In this document: one piece after another, positions 27,667-36,946 of the stretch
Numbering within the stretch: position 1 is the stretch's first letter
Layout: each line of letters begins with the position of its first letter
From: an uncultured Sphingomonadaceae bacterium
GTDB taxonomy: Bacteria; Pseudomonadota; Alphaproteobacteria; Sphingomonadales; Sphingomonadaceae
Assembly: GCA_947488625.1 (NCBI GenBank)
Contig: CANKZR010000001.1
Coordinates: 1-64,000 of the forward strand
Length of the DNA stretch: 64,000 nucleotides
Direction: 5' to 3'
Notes under the pieces: generated by a model
Seen by the model: the letters and a program-made list of their open reading frames with translations, nothing else
Database searches by the model: none
Told to the model about the DNA's origin: nothing
Program-made: the position numbers and the translations under genes

Positions 27667-28503
27667 TCAGGCGGACTTCTTGCGCTTCGTAGCGGCTTTC
27701 TTGGCGGGCTTCTTCTCACTTACCGACTTCTTCAGCGCCGCCATCAGGTCAATCACGTTGCCGCCCGATGTCGTATCGGGATCATCGACATCCTCGATGA
27801 TCGCCTTCTTGCTCTTGGATTTGGCTTTCTTGTCGATCAGCTTGCGCAGCGCATCGGCGTAGCGGTCCTCGAACTCGCTCGCATCGAAGGGCGCGCTCTT
27901 TTCCTCGATCAGCGTGGTGGCCAGATCGAGCAGTTCCTTCCTTGGCTTGCCTTCGTCGATCTCGGAGAAGAATTCCTGGCCCTTACGCACTTCGTCAGCG
28001 TAGCGCAGCGTTTCCAGCAGCAGGCCCTTGCCGCACGGCTTTATGGCAACCAGCTTCTCGCTGCCGCGAATGGAAAGTTGCCCCAAAGCGACCTTCTTCG
28101 ACTTGCGCAAGGCTTCGCGCAGGACGATGAAGGCTTCTTCGGCCAGGTCGTCTTTCGGCGCGACGTAATAAGGCTTTTCGAAGTAAAGAGGATCGATCTC
28201 GCAAGAGTCGACGAACTGGACCAGTTCGAGCGTCTTCTTGCTCTCGATCTTCACGGCCTCGATTTCTTCCTCGTCCAGTAAGACGTATTCGCCCTTCGAG
28301 ATTTCGTAGCCCTTGATGATCTCGTCACGATCGATGGGGCCGATGCCTTCTACGACCTTTTCGTACGATACCCGCTTTCCGCTGGGTTCGTGGATTTGGT
28401 TGAACCTGATCTTGGCAGCCGATTTGGATGCCGAATAGATCTCAACCGGAATGGACACCAGCGCCAGCCTGATCTGTCCCTGCCAATATGCACGCGCCGC
28501 CAT
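27667..28503 (-). CDS. ku: Ku-like DNA end-binding protein
   Basis: Homodimeric ring protein that binds double-strand break ends and recruits LigD. The 278-residue protein starts ARAYWQGQIRLALVSIPVEIY, has the core with RFNQIHEPSG and VEGIGPIDRDEIIKGYE, and ends in a Lys-rich tail (KKPAKKAATKRKKSA) typical of bacterial Ku DNA-binding extensions. The start ATG 28503 has GGAGG 8 nt upstream; a TTG two codons earlier is possible but less well placed. It is directly followed by ligD. Confidence 0.95.
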   Translation of the reverse strand: MAARAYWQGQIRLALVSIPVEIYSASKSAAKIRFNQIHEPSGKRVSYEKVVEGIGPIDRDEIIKGYEISKGEYVLLDEEEIEAVKIESKKTLELVQFVDSCEIDPLYFEKPYYVAPKDDLAEEAFIVLREALRKSKKVALGQLSIRGSEKLVAIKPCGKGLLLETLRYADEVRKGQEFFSEIDEGKPRKELLDLATTLIEEKSAPFDASEFEDRYADALRKLIDKKAKSKSKKAIIEDVDDPDTTSGGNVIDLMAALKKSVSEKKPAKKAATKRKKSA

Positions 28504-28584
28504 ATGCAAACCTCCGTTCCCACAAACAGCGTTCGTAACGCGTTTTCGTTTCGCTGCTCATGCCAAAATGGTGGGGATGCGTGC

Positions 28585-28610
28585 GGAACCAAGACGCTGG
28601 CTGGGCCGTT
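28585..28610 (+). promoter_or_regulatory. EcfG-type general stress promoter
   Basis: GGAAC at 28585-28589 and CGTT at 28607-28610 are separated by exactly 17 bp, matching the consensus GGAAC-N16/17-CGTT of EcfG-type sigma factors that run the alphaproteobacterial general stress response. It lies 22 bp before the start of the small membrane-protein gene on the same strand. Confidence 0.6.
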
Positions 28611-28631
28611 GATTGGGCAAAGGAGATATTC

Positions 28632-28874
28632 ATGATTGGTAAGCTTATCGGCGCCGGCGTCGGCGCAGCACTCGGCAAGGAAACTCGCAAGATCGGCGGT
28701 CCGACCGGCGCGATCTTGGGGGCGGTTGCCGTTCCCTTCGTAACGCGTCTTCGCATCCCGGCACTGCTGGCACTGGCAGGTGGCGGCTATCTGGCCAAGC
28801 GACTGGCAGACAAGACAAACGAGCCGACCACGCCGAACACGACGACGAACACGACGACAACCCCCACATCCTGA
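28632..28874 (+). CDS. Small glycine-rich membrane protein, likely stress-induced
   Basis: An 80-residue protein with two hydrophobic glycine-rich stretches (MIGKLIGAGVGAALGKE and ILGAVAVPFVTRLRIPALLALAGGGYLA, with an internal break) and a Thr-rich tail. The ATG at 28632 has a strong AAGGAGA ribosome site; the longer frame from 28560 lacks one. It has its own EcfG-like promoter and an intrinsic terminator, so it is a single-gene unit, divergent from ku-ligD. The family is not recognised. Association with the inner membrane and a role under stress are inferred from the promoter and composition. Confidence 0.72.
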   Translation: MIGKLIGAGVGAALGKETRKIGGPTGAILGAVAVPFVTRLRIPALLALAGGGYLAKRLADKTNEPTTPNTTTNTTTTPTS

Positions 28875-28892
28875 TCTTGTCGGCATAAAAAC

Positions 28893-28921
28893 AAAGGGCG
28901 GTCCTCGTGGCCGCCCTTTTT
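28893..28921 (+). terminator. Intrinsic terminator
   Basis: AAAGGGCGG and CCGCCCTTT form a 9-bp stem with a 9-nt loop, followed by a T-run, 19 bp after the stop of the small membrane-protein gene. Confidence 0.85.
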
Positions 28922-29084
28922 GTATAAAGCTGGCATCAACCAATGCCGAAGCTGATCGTTCATCACCTAGCTCGAGTACCAAACTGACCAGCGACTTCGT
29001 CCGTTGAGAAGCGCGGATGCTCGCTTGCACGGTAAGCCGCCTGTTCCTACCTCGGTCGCTCAACCAGCGAATCGAGAATCTTAC

Positions 29085-30056
29085 ATGACCACCCATCGCA
29101 CCCGCATGCTCATCATCGGCTCCGGCCCGGCTGGCTATTCTGCCGCCATCTATGGCGCGCGCGCCGGGATGGAGCCGATTGTCGTTCAGGGCCTGCAACC
29201 GGGCGGCCAGCTTACCATCACCACCGATGTAGAGAACTACCCCGGTTTTGCCGACGTGATTCAGGGTCCATGGCTGATGGAGCAGATGCAGAAGCAGGCA
29301 GAACATGTCGGCACGCGGATGCTGTGGGACACGATCGTCGACGTGGATATGGAAGGCGGATCGCCGTTCAGGGCCATCGGTGACAGCGGTGATGAATATA
29401 TCGGCGATGTTCTGGTGATCGCCACGGGTGCCCAGGCAAAATGGCTGGGCGTTCCGGGAGAGCAGGAACTGGGCGGCAAGGGCGTGTCGGCCTGCGCCAC
29501 CTGCGACGGGTTCTTCTACCGCGGCAAGAAGGTGGCCGTGATCGGCGGCGGCAACACTGCAGTGGAGGAAGCGCTATATCTCACCAACCATTCCGACGAT
29601 GTGACGCTGATCCACCGCCGCGACGAATTGCGCAGCGAAAAGATCCTGCAGGAGCGTTTGTTCAAGTCCGACAAGATTTCCACCCTCTGGAACAAGACGG
29701 TGGAACGCTTCACGGCGGGTGAGAGCGGCGCGCTCGCCAAGCTGGAACTGGTGGACACCGTTACCGGCGAAAAAAGCGAACTCGAGGTGGACGGAGCCTT
29801 CGTCGCTATCGGCCACGCGCCCTCGACCGAGCTGTTCAAGGGCAAGTTGCCGATGGACGATGGCGGCTACCTGCTGGTGGAAGCGGGCACCCCCAAGACG
29901 GCAATCCCCGGCGTGTTCGCCTGCGGGGACGTGATGGACCACACCTATCGCCAGGCCGTAACGGCGGCCGGCACGGGCTGCATGGCCGCGCTCGATGCCG
30001 AACGCTTCCTCGCCACGCTTGAATTCGCGGAGAAAGAAGCCGAAGCAGCGGAATAG
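29085..30056 (+). CDS. trxB: Thioredoxin-disulfide reductase
   Basis: NADPH-dependent FAD enzyme that reduces thioredoxin. The 323-residue protein has the FAD-binding GSGPAGYSAAIYGARAG, the redox pair C137-A-T-C140 in SACATCDGFFY, the NADPH motif GGGNTAVEEALYL, HRRDELR and the C-terminal FACGDVMDHTYRQAVTAAGTG. The start at 29085 is the ATG that gives the usual N terminus. The upstream gap of about 160 bp to the terminator shows no other feature. It is followed closely by a MaoC-like gene. Confidence 0.95.
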   Translation: MTTHRTRMLIIGSGPAGYSAAIYGARAGMEPIVVQGLQPGGQLTITTDVENYPGFADVIQGPWLMEQMQKQAEHVGTRMLWDTIVDVDMEGGSPFRAIGDSGDEYIGDVLVIATGAQAKWLGVPGEQELGGKGVSACATCDGFFYRGKKVAVIGGGNTAVEEALYLTNHSDDVTLIHRRDELRSEKILQERLFKSDKISTLWNKTVERFTAGESGALAKLELVDTVTGEKSELEVDGAFVAIGHAPSTELFKGKLPMDDGGYLLVEAGTPKTAIPGVFACGDVMDHTYRQAVTAAGTGCMAALDAERFLATLEFAEKEAEAAE

Positions 30057-30063
30057 GCCCATC

Positions 30064-30516
30064 GTGGAAAAGCTCTACCTCGATGATCTTCATGTCGGCC
30101 GGGTCTTCGAGAGCGGAGAGCATGTTCTCGAAGCCGAAGAGATCATCGGCTTTGCGAAGCAGTACGACCCGCAGCCGTTTCACATCGATCCGGACGCGGC
30201 TGAGCACACCTTCTTCGGCGGTCTGGCCGCCAGCGGCTGGCACACGGCAGCCATTACCATGCGGCTTATCGTGGTTTCGCTACCCATAGCCGATGGCGTG
30301 ATCGGTGCCGGTGGCGAGGTGCGATGGCCAACTGCCACGCGCGCTGGCGACGTGTTGCGGGTGAAGACAACTATCAAGACCATTACGCCGTCGCGCTCCC
30401 GTCCCGGACGGGCCGCAGTCGATGCGGTTTGCGTAACCTGCAACCAGTATGGCGACATCCGACAGGAATTTCGCCCGCGCCTGATCGCATGGAAGCGAGG
30501 TGCTGCGCCTGAATAG
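30064..30516 (+). CDS. MaoC-like (hot-dog fold) dehydratase family protein
   Basis: A 150-residue single hot-dog domain with the R-hydratase-like catalytic pattern: FAKQYDPQPFHIDPDAAEHTFFGGLAASGWHT contains the conserved D and H of the (D-x4-H) site. Such proteins hydrate enoyl-CoA thioesters or act as acyl dehydratases. The start is a GTG at 30064, 7 bp after the trxB stop; the longer open frame begins inside trxB. Its stop lies 3 bp from that of the convergent enoyl-CoA hydratase gene. The exact acyl substrate is unknown. Confidence 0.83.
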   Translation: MEKLYLDDLHVGRVFESGEHVLEAEEIIGFAKQYDPQPFHIDPDAAEHTFFGGLAASGWHTAAITMRLIVVSLPIADGVIGAGGEVRWPTATRAGDVLRVKTTIKTITPSRSRPGRAAVDAVCVTCNQYGDIRQEFRPRLIAWKRGAAPE

Positions 30517-30519
30517 GGC

Positions 30520-31281
30520 TTAGAAGCTGGAAAAATCGGGTTTGCGCTTTTCCATGAAGGCGGTGAAGGCTTCCTTCGCTTCGGCGCTTTGCAGGCGCTG
30601 CGCAAATATCTCGATCTCGGCTTCCATCCTGGCACCAGTGACGCCGGGTTCGCGCATCAGCGCCTTGGTCGCCTGCATGGCGCCGGGCGGAAGCGCGGCG
30701 ATGCGCTGGGCAGCCTTGTCGACCGCATCGTCCAGCTCGGTGTTTGCAACAAGCTGATTGGCGAGACCCGCAGCAACGGCTTCGGCTGCGCCCATCGGTT
30801 CGCCCATGGCCAACATTGCAAAGGCGCGGCTATGGCCGATGGTCGCTGGCAGAATCATGCTGGAGGCAGCCTCAGGCACGAGGCCCAGCCCGGTGAAGGG
30901 CGTGCTCAGTTTCGCATCCTCAGCCAGCACAACATAGTCGCAGTGGAGCAGCATGGTGGTGCCGATACCCACGGCATGGCCCTGCACCCCTGCCACAAGC
31001 GGCTTCGTGAAGGCGCCCAGCAGGCGGATGAAACGAAAGACATTCCCCTCGGCGATATTGTCCGATGCCTTCAGGAAATCGCCGATATCGTTGCCAGCGC
31101 AGAACAGCTCTCCAGCGCCGCGGATCACCGCCACGCGCACGCTGTCATCCCGGTCGGCGTTTTCCAGCGTGTCGGCCATGGTGCCATACATGGCGTTTGT
31201 CAGCGCGTTCTTCTTGTCCGGACGGTTCATCCGCAATGTCAGGACGCCGCCATCCTGCGTGATATCTACCGTGCCGTTCAT
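30520..31281 (-). CDS. Enoyl-CoA hydratase/isomerase family protein
   Basis: Crotonase-fold enzyme of 253 residues acting on enoyl-CoA thioesters. The oxyanion-hole segments are visible as GELFCAGNDIGDF and KPLVAGVQGHAVGIGTTML, and the acidic region as TPFTGLGLVPEAAS, which contains one of the catalytic Glu residues. The chosen ATG at 31281 lies 6 nt after an AGGAG site; the in-frame ATG at 31287 touches that site and is unlikely. It lies 9 bp after tyrA on the same strand, so it may be co-transcribed with hisC-tyrA although its biochemical link to them is unclear. Confidence 0.87.
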   Translation of the reverse strand: MNGTVDITQDGGVLTLRMNRPDKKNALTNAMYGTMADTLENADRDDSVRVAVIRGAGELFCAGNDIGDFLKASDNIAEGNVFRFIRLLGAFTKPLVAGVQGHAVGIGTTMLLHCDYVVLAEDAKLSTPFTGLGLVPEAASSMILPATIGHSRAFAMLAMGEPMGAAEAVAAGLANQLVANTELDDAVDKAAQRIAALPPGAMQATKALMREPGVTGARMEAEIEIFAQRLQSAEAKEAFTAFMEKRKPDFSSF

Positions 31282-31290
31282 GCCCATCTC

Positions 31291-32199
31291 CTATTCGTGA
31301 TCGTGGCGGCCGAAATCGGGCCGTGCATCGTCCTGACCCTGCTCCACGATCCGCCGCCGGATGGCGCGGGTCTTGGAAAACTGGTCGAACATCATTTCGC
31401 CGTCGCCGGCCCTGATCGCTTCCCGCATCAGCGCAAGATCACCCAGGAAGCGGTCCAGCATGTCGAGCACCGCCTCGCGGTTATTGAGGAACACGTCGCG
31501 CCACATGACGGGATCGCTGGCGGCGATGCGGGTAAAGTCGCGAAAGCCGCCTGCCGAATACTTGATCACCTCGCCGCGCGTCACCTCTTCCAGGTCGCTG
31601 GCCGTACCCACGATGGTGTAGGCGATGAGATGGGGGATATGGCTGGTGACTGCCAGCACGAGGTCGTGATGCTCGGCATCCATGATCTCGACGGTCGACC
31701 CGAGCCCCTGCCAGAATGCCTTGAGCGCGGCGACCTTAGCGTCCGGCGCGTCTTCGGGCGGGGTGATGATGCACCACCGATGGTGGAACAGGCTGGAGAA
31801 CCCGGCGTCGGGCCCCGACTGCTCCGTCCCGGCAACTGGGTGAGCGGGGATGATCGTCTGATCGGGCAGCACCTTCGCCAGGCTCTGTGAGACGCTGAGC
31901 TTGGAAGAACCGACATCGCTTATCACCGCATCGGCCAGAAGACCGGAAGAGATTGCTCTGGCGGCAGCGTCCATCGCGCCCACGGGCACACACAGGATAA
32001 CGAGGTCGGCGTCGCGTACGGCTTCTGCCGGATCGTCGGCAATCGCGCCGCAAAGTCCACGCTCGCGCGCACGTTCCCGCACGGCGGGGTCGGCGTCGTA
32101 GCCGGTGGTCTTCACGTCAGGCAGGTGTTCCCGCACCGCCAGCCCGATGGAGCCGCCCAGCAGGCCGAGGCCGATGATGGCAACGTGCTCGAAGCTCAT
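31291..32199 (-). CDS. tyrA: Prephenate/arogenate dehydrogenase family protein
   Basis: NAD(P)-dependent enzyme of tyrosine synthesis, 302 residues. The Rossmann motif [15 protein letters not shown] is at the N terminus. Conserved TyrA segments follow: [25 protein letters not shown] with the catalytic-region His, ITSHIPH-like [11 protein letters not shown] and the helical domain with [17 protein letters not shown]. No chorismate mutase domain is attached. The ATG at 32199 overlaps the hisC stop (ATGA). Confidence 0.92.
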   Translation of the reverse strand: MSFEHVAIIGLGLLGGSIGLAVREHLPDVKTTGYDADPAVRERARERGLCGAIADDPAEAVRDADLVILCVPVGAMDAAARAISSGLLADAVISDVGSSKLSVSQSLAKVLPDQTIIPAHPVAGTEQSGPDAGFSSLFHHRWCIITPPEDAPDAKVAALKAFWQGLGSTVEIMDAEHHDLVLAVTSHIPHLIAYTIVGTASDLEEVTRGEVIKYSAGGFRDFTRIAASDPVMWRDVFLNNREAVLDMLDRFLGDLALMREAIRAGDGEMMFDQFSKTRAIRRRIVEQGQDDARPDFGRHDHE

Positions 32200-33335
32200 T
32201 GTGTCCTCTCGCACATTTGCCGCAGCGTTTCGGCGATCTCAGCCATCTGCTCATCCGTGCCTATGGTGATGCGCAGCGCATGGGGCAGGCCCTGGCCCGG
32301 CAGGTGCCGCACGGCGTAGCCAGCCTTGGCAATGCCGTGCAGGGCAGCTTCGGCACTGAGGGCACCTTCGAACAGCACCAGCAGGAAGTTGGCCTCGCTC
32401 GGCACGGAGCGCAGGCCGTGATTGCCCAGTGCCTCAATCGCCTCGGTAAAGCGGGCGCGGGCGGCGGCGTTGTGGGTTCGGCTGCGTTCCACGAAGTCCT
32501 GATCGCCGATCGCTGCCAATGCGGCGCGCTGGCCGCCGGTGGTGACGTTGAACGGGCCGCGGATACGGTTGAGCGCGTCGATCAGGTGCGGTGCGCCTGT
32601 CGCCCAGCCAATGCGTTCGCCCGCAAGCCCATAGATCTTGGAAAAGGTACGCGTGACCAATACGTTGTCATGGCTCGCGGCAAGTTCCATCCCCCCATCA
32701 TTCATCTGCTCGGGCACGTACTCACCATAGGCCTGATCGATCACCAGCAAAACGTCGGAAGGGAGGCCGGCATGCAGACGGACAATTTCTCCGCGGGGCA
32801 GAAAGGTGCCCGTGGGGTTGTTGGGATTGGCGATGAACACCACCCGCGTGCGCTGCGTCACGGCAGCCAGAAGGGCATCGACATCGGCGGCGAAATCGCG
32901 GTCATCCACTTCCACCGGCGTCGCACCGCACCGGCGCGCGGCGATATCGTAGACGGAAAAGCTGAAACGGCTGAACATCACTTCGTCACCCGCACCGGCG
33001 AACGCCTGGGCTGCAAGGTTGAGCAATTCGTCCGAGCCAGTCCCGCAAACGATGCGATCGAGCGCAATATCGTGAAGCGTGCCTATGGCCTCGCGCAGCG
33101 CGCTGGCACCAGGATCGGGGTAGGCAGCAGGGGAGTGCGGGGCAGCCAGCACTTCCATCGCCGCAGGAGAACAGCCCAGCGGGTTCTCGTTTGCGGACAG
33201 TTTCACCAGCTGCTTGCCGTCGTCGCCCGCGCTCTTGCCCGGAACATAGGCGTGGATCGCCTCGATATAAGGCTTCATCTGCGGGCGGGAGCGTAGAGGC
33301 ATGTCGAAGGTCTCGTCAGTTTCGAAAGCGCGCAT
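32196..33335 (-). CDS. hisC: Histidinol-phosphate/aromatic aminotransferase
   Basis: Class I/II PLP aminotransferase of 379 residues with HisC-type motifs: [13 protein letters not shown] at the N terminus, [26 protein letters not shown] and the PLP lysine in [17 protein letters not shown]. Translational coupling to tyrA (ATGA) suggests that it serves as the aromatic aminotransferase in Tyr/Phe synthesis as well as, or instead of, histidine synthesis. The start at 33335 has an AAAGGG site upstream; 33302 is an alternative without one. The open frame continues far upstream opposite metX, but that part is a shadow. It is divergent from metX with 75 bp between starts. Confidence 0.9.
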   Translation of the reverse strand: MRAFETDETFDMPLRSRPQMKPYIEAIHAYVPGKSAGDDGKQLVKLSANENPLGCSPAAMEVLAAPHSPAAYPDPGASALREAIGTLHDIALDRIVCGTGSDELLNLAAQAFAGAGDEVMFSRFSFSVYDIAARRCGATPVEVDDRDFAADVDALLAAVTQRTRVVFIANPNNPTGTFLPRGEIVRLHAGLPSDVLLVIDQAYGEYVPEQMNDGGMELAASHDNVLVTRTFSKIYGLAGERIGWATGAPHLIDALNRIRGPFNVTTGGQRAALAAIGDQDFVERSRTHNAAARARFTEAIEALGNHGLRSVPSEANFLLVLFEGALSAEAALHGIAKAGYAVRHLPGQGLPHALRITIGTDEQMAEIAETLRQMCERTQ

Positions 33336-33410
33336 AGCCGCCCTTTGCGCCGAATGACAGCCTGCGATTGACACGCGCGCGGGCCTCGCCCAAGTCCGCA
33401 GGCCGAGATC

Positions 33411-34529
33411 ATGGCCACCACAACCGCAATCGACTTCACCACCGTAAAGCTGGATGCGCCGCTGCAACTGGACAGCGGACGCGACCTTGCGGGCGTGGAA
33501 ATGGCTTACGAAAGCTATGGCGAGCTGGCAGCGGACAAGTCCAACGCCGTGCTGATTTTCCATGCGCTGACTGGCGACCAGTTCGTGGCGGGCACCAACC
33601 CCGTAACTGGCAGGCCCGGCTGGTGGGAGCGTATGGTCGGCCCCGGCAAACCCATCGATACCAATCGCTTCCACGTGATTTGCGCCAATGTTATCGGCAG
33701 CTGCCTCGGCTCCACCGGACCTGCGAGCCCCGGTCCAAGCGGTCAGCCCTATGCGATGGAATTCCCGGTCATCACCATTCGCGACATGGTGCGCGCGCAA
33801 ATGGCCATGCTGGATGCGCTGGGTATCGCGCGGCTGCACGCCGTGGTGGGCGGATCGATGGGCGGGATGCAGGCTCTGTCCTGCGCCGCGAATTTTCCGG
33901 AGCGCACCGACCGCGTCCTGGCAATCGCCACCACCGCGCGCCATTCCGCGCAGAACATCGCGTTTCATGAAATGGGGCGGCAGGCCATCATGGCGGACCC
34001 CAACTGGCAGGGTGGCAGTTATTACGATGGCGTAGCGCCCGCCAAGGGATTGGCCGTGGCGCGCATGGCTGCCCATATCACCTACCTTTCCGAGGAGGGG
34101 CTGACCGAGAAGTTCGGCCGCCGCCTGCAGGATCGCCCGGATGGTACGCAAGGGGCCAAGAGCTTCGGCTTCGATGCCGATTTCCAGGTGGAAAGCTATT
34201 TGCGCTATCAGGGCCTCAGCTTTACCGACCGCTTCGATGCCAACAGCTATCTCTACATCACCCGCGCGATGGACTACTTCGATCTTGCGGAAGAAGCAGG
34301 CGGTTTGCTGGCCGATGCCTTCAGGCGCGCGAAGGACACGCGCTTCTGCCTCGTCAGCTTCGATACCGACTGGCTCTACACCACCGCCGACATGCGCGAA
34401 GTGGTCCACGCGCTGAACGCCGTCGCCGCGCCTGTCAGTTTCGTCGAACTCAGCGCGCCTTATGGCCACGACAGTTTCCTGCTGGACGTGCCCGCGCTGG
34501 ACCGTGTGGTGGAAGGTTTCCTGGGATGA
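33411..34529 (+). CDS. metX: Homoserine O-acyltransferase (MetX)
   Basis: Alpha/beta-hydrolase enzyme that activates homoserine for methionine synthesis. The 372-residue protein has the nucleophile S149 in [13 protein letters not shown], conserved [11 protein letters not shown] and [12 protein letters not shown] segments, the Asp in [12 protein letters not shown] and the His in [10 protein letters not shown]. Family members are annotated as acetyltransferases, but some use succinyl-CoA, so the acyl donor is uncertain. The stop overlaps metW by ATGA, the usual metXW arrangement. Confidence 0.94.
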   Translation: MATTTAIDFTTVKLDAPLQLDSGRDLAGVEMAYESYGELAADKSNAVLIFHALTGDQFVAGTNPVTGRPGWWERMVGPGKPIDTNRFHVICANVIGSCLGSTGPASPGPSGQPYAMEFPVITIRDMVRAQMAMLDALGIARLHAVVGGSMGGMQALSCAANFPERTDRVLAIATTARHSAQNIAFHEMGRQAIMADPNWQGGSYYDGVAPAKGLAVARMAAHITYLSEEGLTEKFGRRLQDRPDGTQGAKSFGFDADFQVESYLRYQGLSFTDRFDANSYLYITRAMDYFDLAEEAGGLLADAFRRAKDTRFCLVSFDTDWLYTTADMREVVHALNAVAAPVSFVELSAPYGHDSFLLDVPALDRVVEGFLG

Positions 34530-35116
34530 TCGGCCTGCGTCCCGATCTCGCCAAGATCGCCGAACACGTGCCAGGCGGCGCGCGCGTGCTGGATGTCGGC
34601 TGCGGCGATGGCACATTGATGGCCGAATTGCAGGGGGGCAAGCAGTGCGATGCGCGTGGCATGGAAATCGATCCCGATCAGGTCGCCATGGCCGTTTCGC
34701 GGGGGCTTTCCGTGGTGCAGGGCGATGCCAATCGCGATCTTGCCGACTACCCCGATGGCGCCTTCGACGTGGCCATTCTCAGCCAGACCCTGCAGACCGC
34801 CCAGCGGCCCGACTGGCTACTGGAGCAGCTTCTTCGCGTGGGGAGAGAGGCTTTCGTCAGCTTTCCCAATTTTGCCTACTGGCGCATGCGCCTTGCCCTG
34901 CTGCACCAAGGACGCATGCCAATCTCGCGGCACCTGCCGGGAAGCTGGTACCAAACGGCCAACATCCATCACCTGACCATCGCCGATTTTCGAGAGTTCC
35001 TGGCGCAGCGCGGCGTCAATGTCAGCGGAAGCTGGTTTTTCGCCAATGGCAAGGAAATCGGCGGCGGCAACGCCAACTGGCGGGCGGAACACGCGGTGTT
35101 CCAGCTGAGCCGCTAG
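34526..35116 (+). CDS. metW: Methionine biosynthesis protein MetW
   Basis: A 196-residue methyltransferase-fold protein with the SAM motif [15 protein letters not shown] and the MetW-specific stretch [14 protein letters not shown] and [16 protein letters not shown]. MetW is required with MetX for full homoserine acylation in several bacteria. It overlaps metX by ATGA, and its end overlaps the convergent GGDEF gene by 4 bp. Confidence 0.94.
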   Translation: MIGLRPDLAKIAEHVPGGARVLDVGCGDGTLMAELQGGKQCDARGMEIDPDQVAMAVSRGLSVVQGDANRDLADYPDGAFDVAILSQTLQTAQRPDWLLEQLLRVGREAFVSFPNFAYWRMRLALLHQGRMPISRHLPGSWYQTANIHHLTIADFREFLAQRGVNVSGSWFFANGKEIGGGNANWRAEHAVFQLSR

Positions 35117-36276
35117 GCAGCCACGCGTTCGCGATAGGGAATGTGACGGCGTTCCTCGGTCGTCTCGACATGGACGCACACACGGTTGCGACCCGAATTT
35201 TTCGCCAGATAAAGAGCCTGATCGGCGGCGCGCATGGCTTCGCCCAGCGACATGCGACGCGTGCACGCGGCCACGCCGAAACTGGCGGTGATCTGCTGAT
35301 CATCGGCAAGTTCGACGAGGCGTAAAGTCATCAACTCCCGGCGCAATCGCTCCGCATGCAGGCGTGCGTCCTCCACATCCGTGAGTGGCAGCCAGATCGC
35401 GAACTCCTCACCGCCGATGCGGGCTGGTACGCCTTCGGCATAAAGCAGACTGGCCACGGCACGGATCACCGCGTCGCCGGCGGCGTGGCCGTATCGATCG
35501 TTTATATGTTTGAACTTGTCGATGTCGCACACCACCAGTGCCCCGCTGCCGCGCTTTGGCCGGTCCGCAATCGCCTCGAACGCGCGACGGTTGGGCAGGT
35601 TGGTAAGAAAATCCAGCTCTGCCCGCATGCGGTAAAGCTGCAGGGAAGTCGCCACGACCCGGGCCACGGTCAGAAACACGACGGCGGGCACCAGCACCGC
35701 AAAGACGATGACGAGAAGGTCTTGCAAACCCTGGCGGTCTATCGCGGCAAAAGGCACCTCCATCCCCACCAGCACCGGAAACACCGGGATGCGAAGTATG
35801 TAGATCGCAGTCACCAGAACCAGCGCGCCCAGTAAACTCATGTCGATCAAATCGCTGCGCCTGCCAGTCCGGCTTACCGTCAGAACAGCCCTCGCCATCG
35901 CTGCGGCGCCCACCAGCTGTGCGGGGAGAAATTGCAATACCGGAGGTGTCGCGGATTGCAGCAAGGCCAAGGATGACAGTATCGTCGCAGTGCAGACAAC
36001 GAAGTAAAGCATGGTCGAACGCTTGCGCCCGTAGGCGGCGCGTACGGATTCCCCTACGCAGACATATGACATCGGCACAGTCGCTGCCGTCAGCCAGAGA
36101 TCGACCCGAGTGATGGTCCCGTCTTTTAACGCCAGACTTTCTACGACGCCTATGGCAAGTGCCGCGCCCATCCAGACGATGGCAGCGGGCCTTTGCAGCG
36201 CGACACAGATGATAGCGCAGAACACGCACAGCCCACCCACAAGGGCCGTCATCGCGAGAATGGCGCTGACTGTCAT
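35113..36276 (-). CDS. Membrane-bound diguanylate cyclase (GGDEF)
   Basis: Probable c-di-GMP synthase of 387 residues. The N-terminal 200 residues form about six or seven membrane segments without a recognised sensor name. A GGDEF domain follows, with FLTNLPNRRAF, VCDIDKFKHINDRYGHAAGD and the active loop as GGEEF in RIGGEEFAIW (about residue 285), so it should be catalytically active. An RxxD inhibitory site is not evident at the usual place. It is a lone gene on the minus strand, with a 94-bp gap from the VTT protein. Confidence 0.88.
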   Translation of the reverse strand: MTVSAILAMTALVGGLCVFCAIICVALQRPAAIVWMGAALAIGVVESLALKDGTITRVDLWLTAATVPMSYVCVGESVRAAYGRKRSTMLYFVVCTATILSSLALLQSATPPVLQFLPAQLVGAAAMARAVLTVSRTGRRSDLIDMSLLGALVLVTAIYILRIPVFPVLVGMEVPFAAIDRQGLQDLLVIVFAVLVPAVVFLTVARVVATSLQLYRMRAELDFLTNLPNRRAFEAIADRPKRGSGALVVCDIDKFKHINDRYGHAAGDAVIRAVASLLYAEGVPARIGGEEFAIWLPLTDVEDARLHAERLRRELMTLRLVELADDQQITASFGVAACTRRMSLGEAMRAADQALYLAKNSGRNRVCVHVETTEERRHIPYRERVAA

Positions 36277-36370
36277 GGCTGATGGCGGCGGAATCGAAGC
36301 ATCGCCGGCGAACCTAGGGAAGGAGGGTAAAGACTCTCCTTAAATTTTCCGTTTGAAATCAGCCAAGCGC

Positions 36371-36871
36371 CTAGAAGGCTGCAAGCCCCGATCCCGCCAG
36401 TGCGGAAAGCGAAATTGCCGGCAACATGCCCAGCAGACTGGCGGCAAGGAAAGCGCGTGCGCTAATCGGCGTGGCGGCGCACCCGGCGGTAACGATCACG
36501 CTTGGAATTCCACCGATCCTTGCGCCTACCACATAAAGCGGACCACGGCGGCCAAGATGCTCCTGAATGCCTTCCATCCGCTTGCCGAAGCGGCGGCGAA
36601 GGCGTTCCCCCAGCCAGCGGCGCGATGCAAGGAACAGCAGGTGGGTCCCAATGGTCACACCAAGTGCGACGACCAGTATCCCGCCGATGCCCAGGATCAG
36701 ACCGCTGACGAAGGACATGGTGTTCACAGCACCCGGCACGGACATCGCAACGAGCGATGCCGTCAACGCTGCCAACAGGGCAGGGAGCGCGAAGGGGCCG
36801 AACGGCATGGCGGCCAGGCCGTCCAGCATGGTCATGGGAAGGAGAGAGGAAATCAGCGCGTCCACATACAA
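36371..36871 (-). CDS. VTT-domain (TVP38/TMEM64-like) membrane protein
   Basis: A 166-residue membrane protein with four to five hydrophobic segments. The central pattern SVPGAVNTMSFVSGLILG, GVTIGTHLLFLASRRWLGERLRRRFGKR and VVGARIGGIPSVIVTAGCAATPI has the G-x(8)-G spacing and the Arg/Gly/Pro pattern of VTT (DedA/SNARE-associated) proteins, now viewed as lipid-scramblase-like. It is 75 bp downstream of fdhD on the same strand. The physiological role is unknown. Confidence 0.72.
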   Translation of the reverse strand: MYVDALISSLLPMTMLDGLAAMPFGPFALPALLAALTASLVAMSVPGAVNTMSFVSGLILGIGGILVVALGVTIGTHLLFLASRRWLGERLRRRFGKRMEGIQEHLGRRGPLYVVGARIGGIPSVIVTAGCAATPISARAFLAASLLGMLPAISLSALAGSGLAAF

Positions 36872-36946
36872 CTGACGCTACTCATGGGATCGGGTTCCCG
36901 TTACGACCAGGAGTATCGAAAAAACGTTGCGCCGATGCAACAAAGG

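Noticed and set aside
25647-27692. 681-codon open frame antisense to ligD, and a similar 617-codon frame antisense to fdsA (38537-40390)
   Set aside because: Both are shadows of strongly supported genes; their translations show no motifs or ribosome sites.
28504-28584. A second EcfG promoter reading toward ku
   Set aside because: GTTCC at 28516-28520 has no AACG partner at the required 16-17 bp distance and lies too close to the ku start.
33336-34616. Upstream extension of the hisC frame (total 806 codons) opposite metX
   Set aside because: This part lies entirely antisense to the well-supported metX gene. Long antisense frames are expected from the GC-rich third codon position. HisC homology begins only at about 33335.
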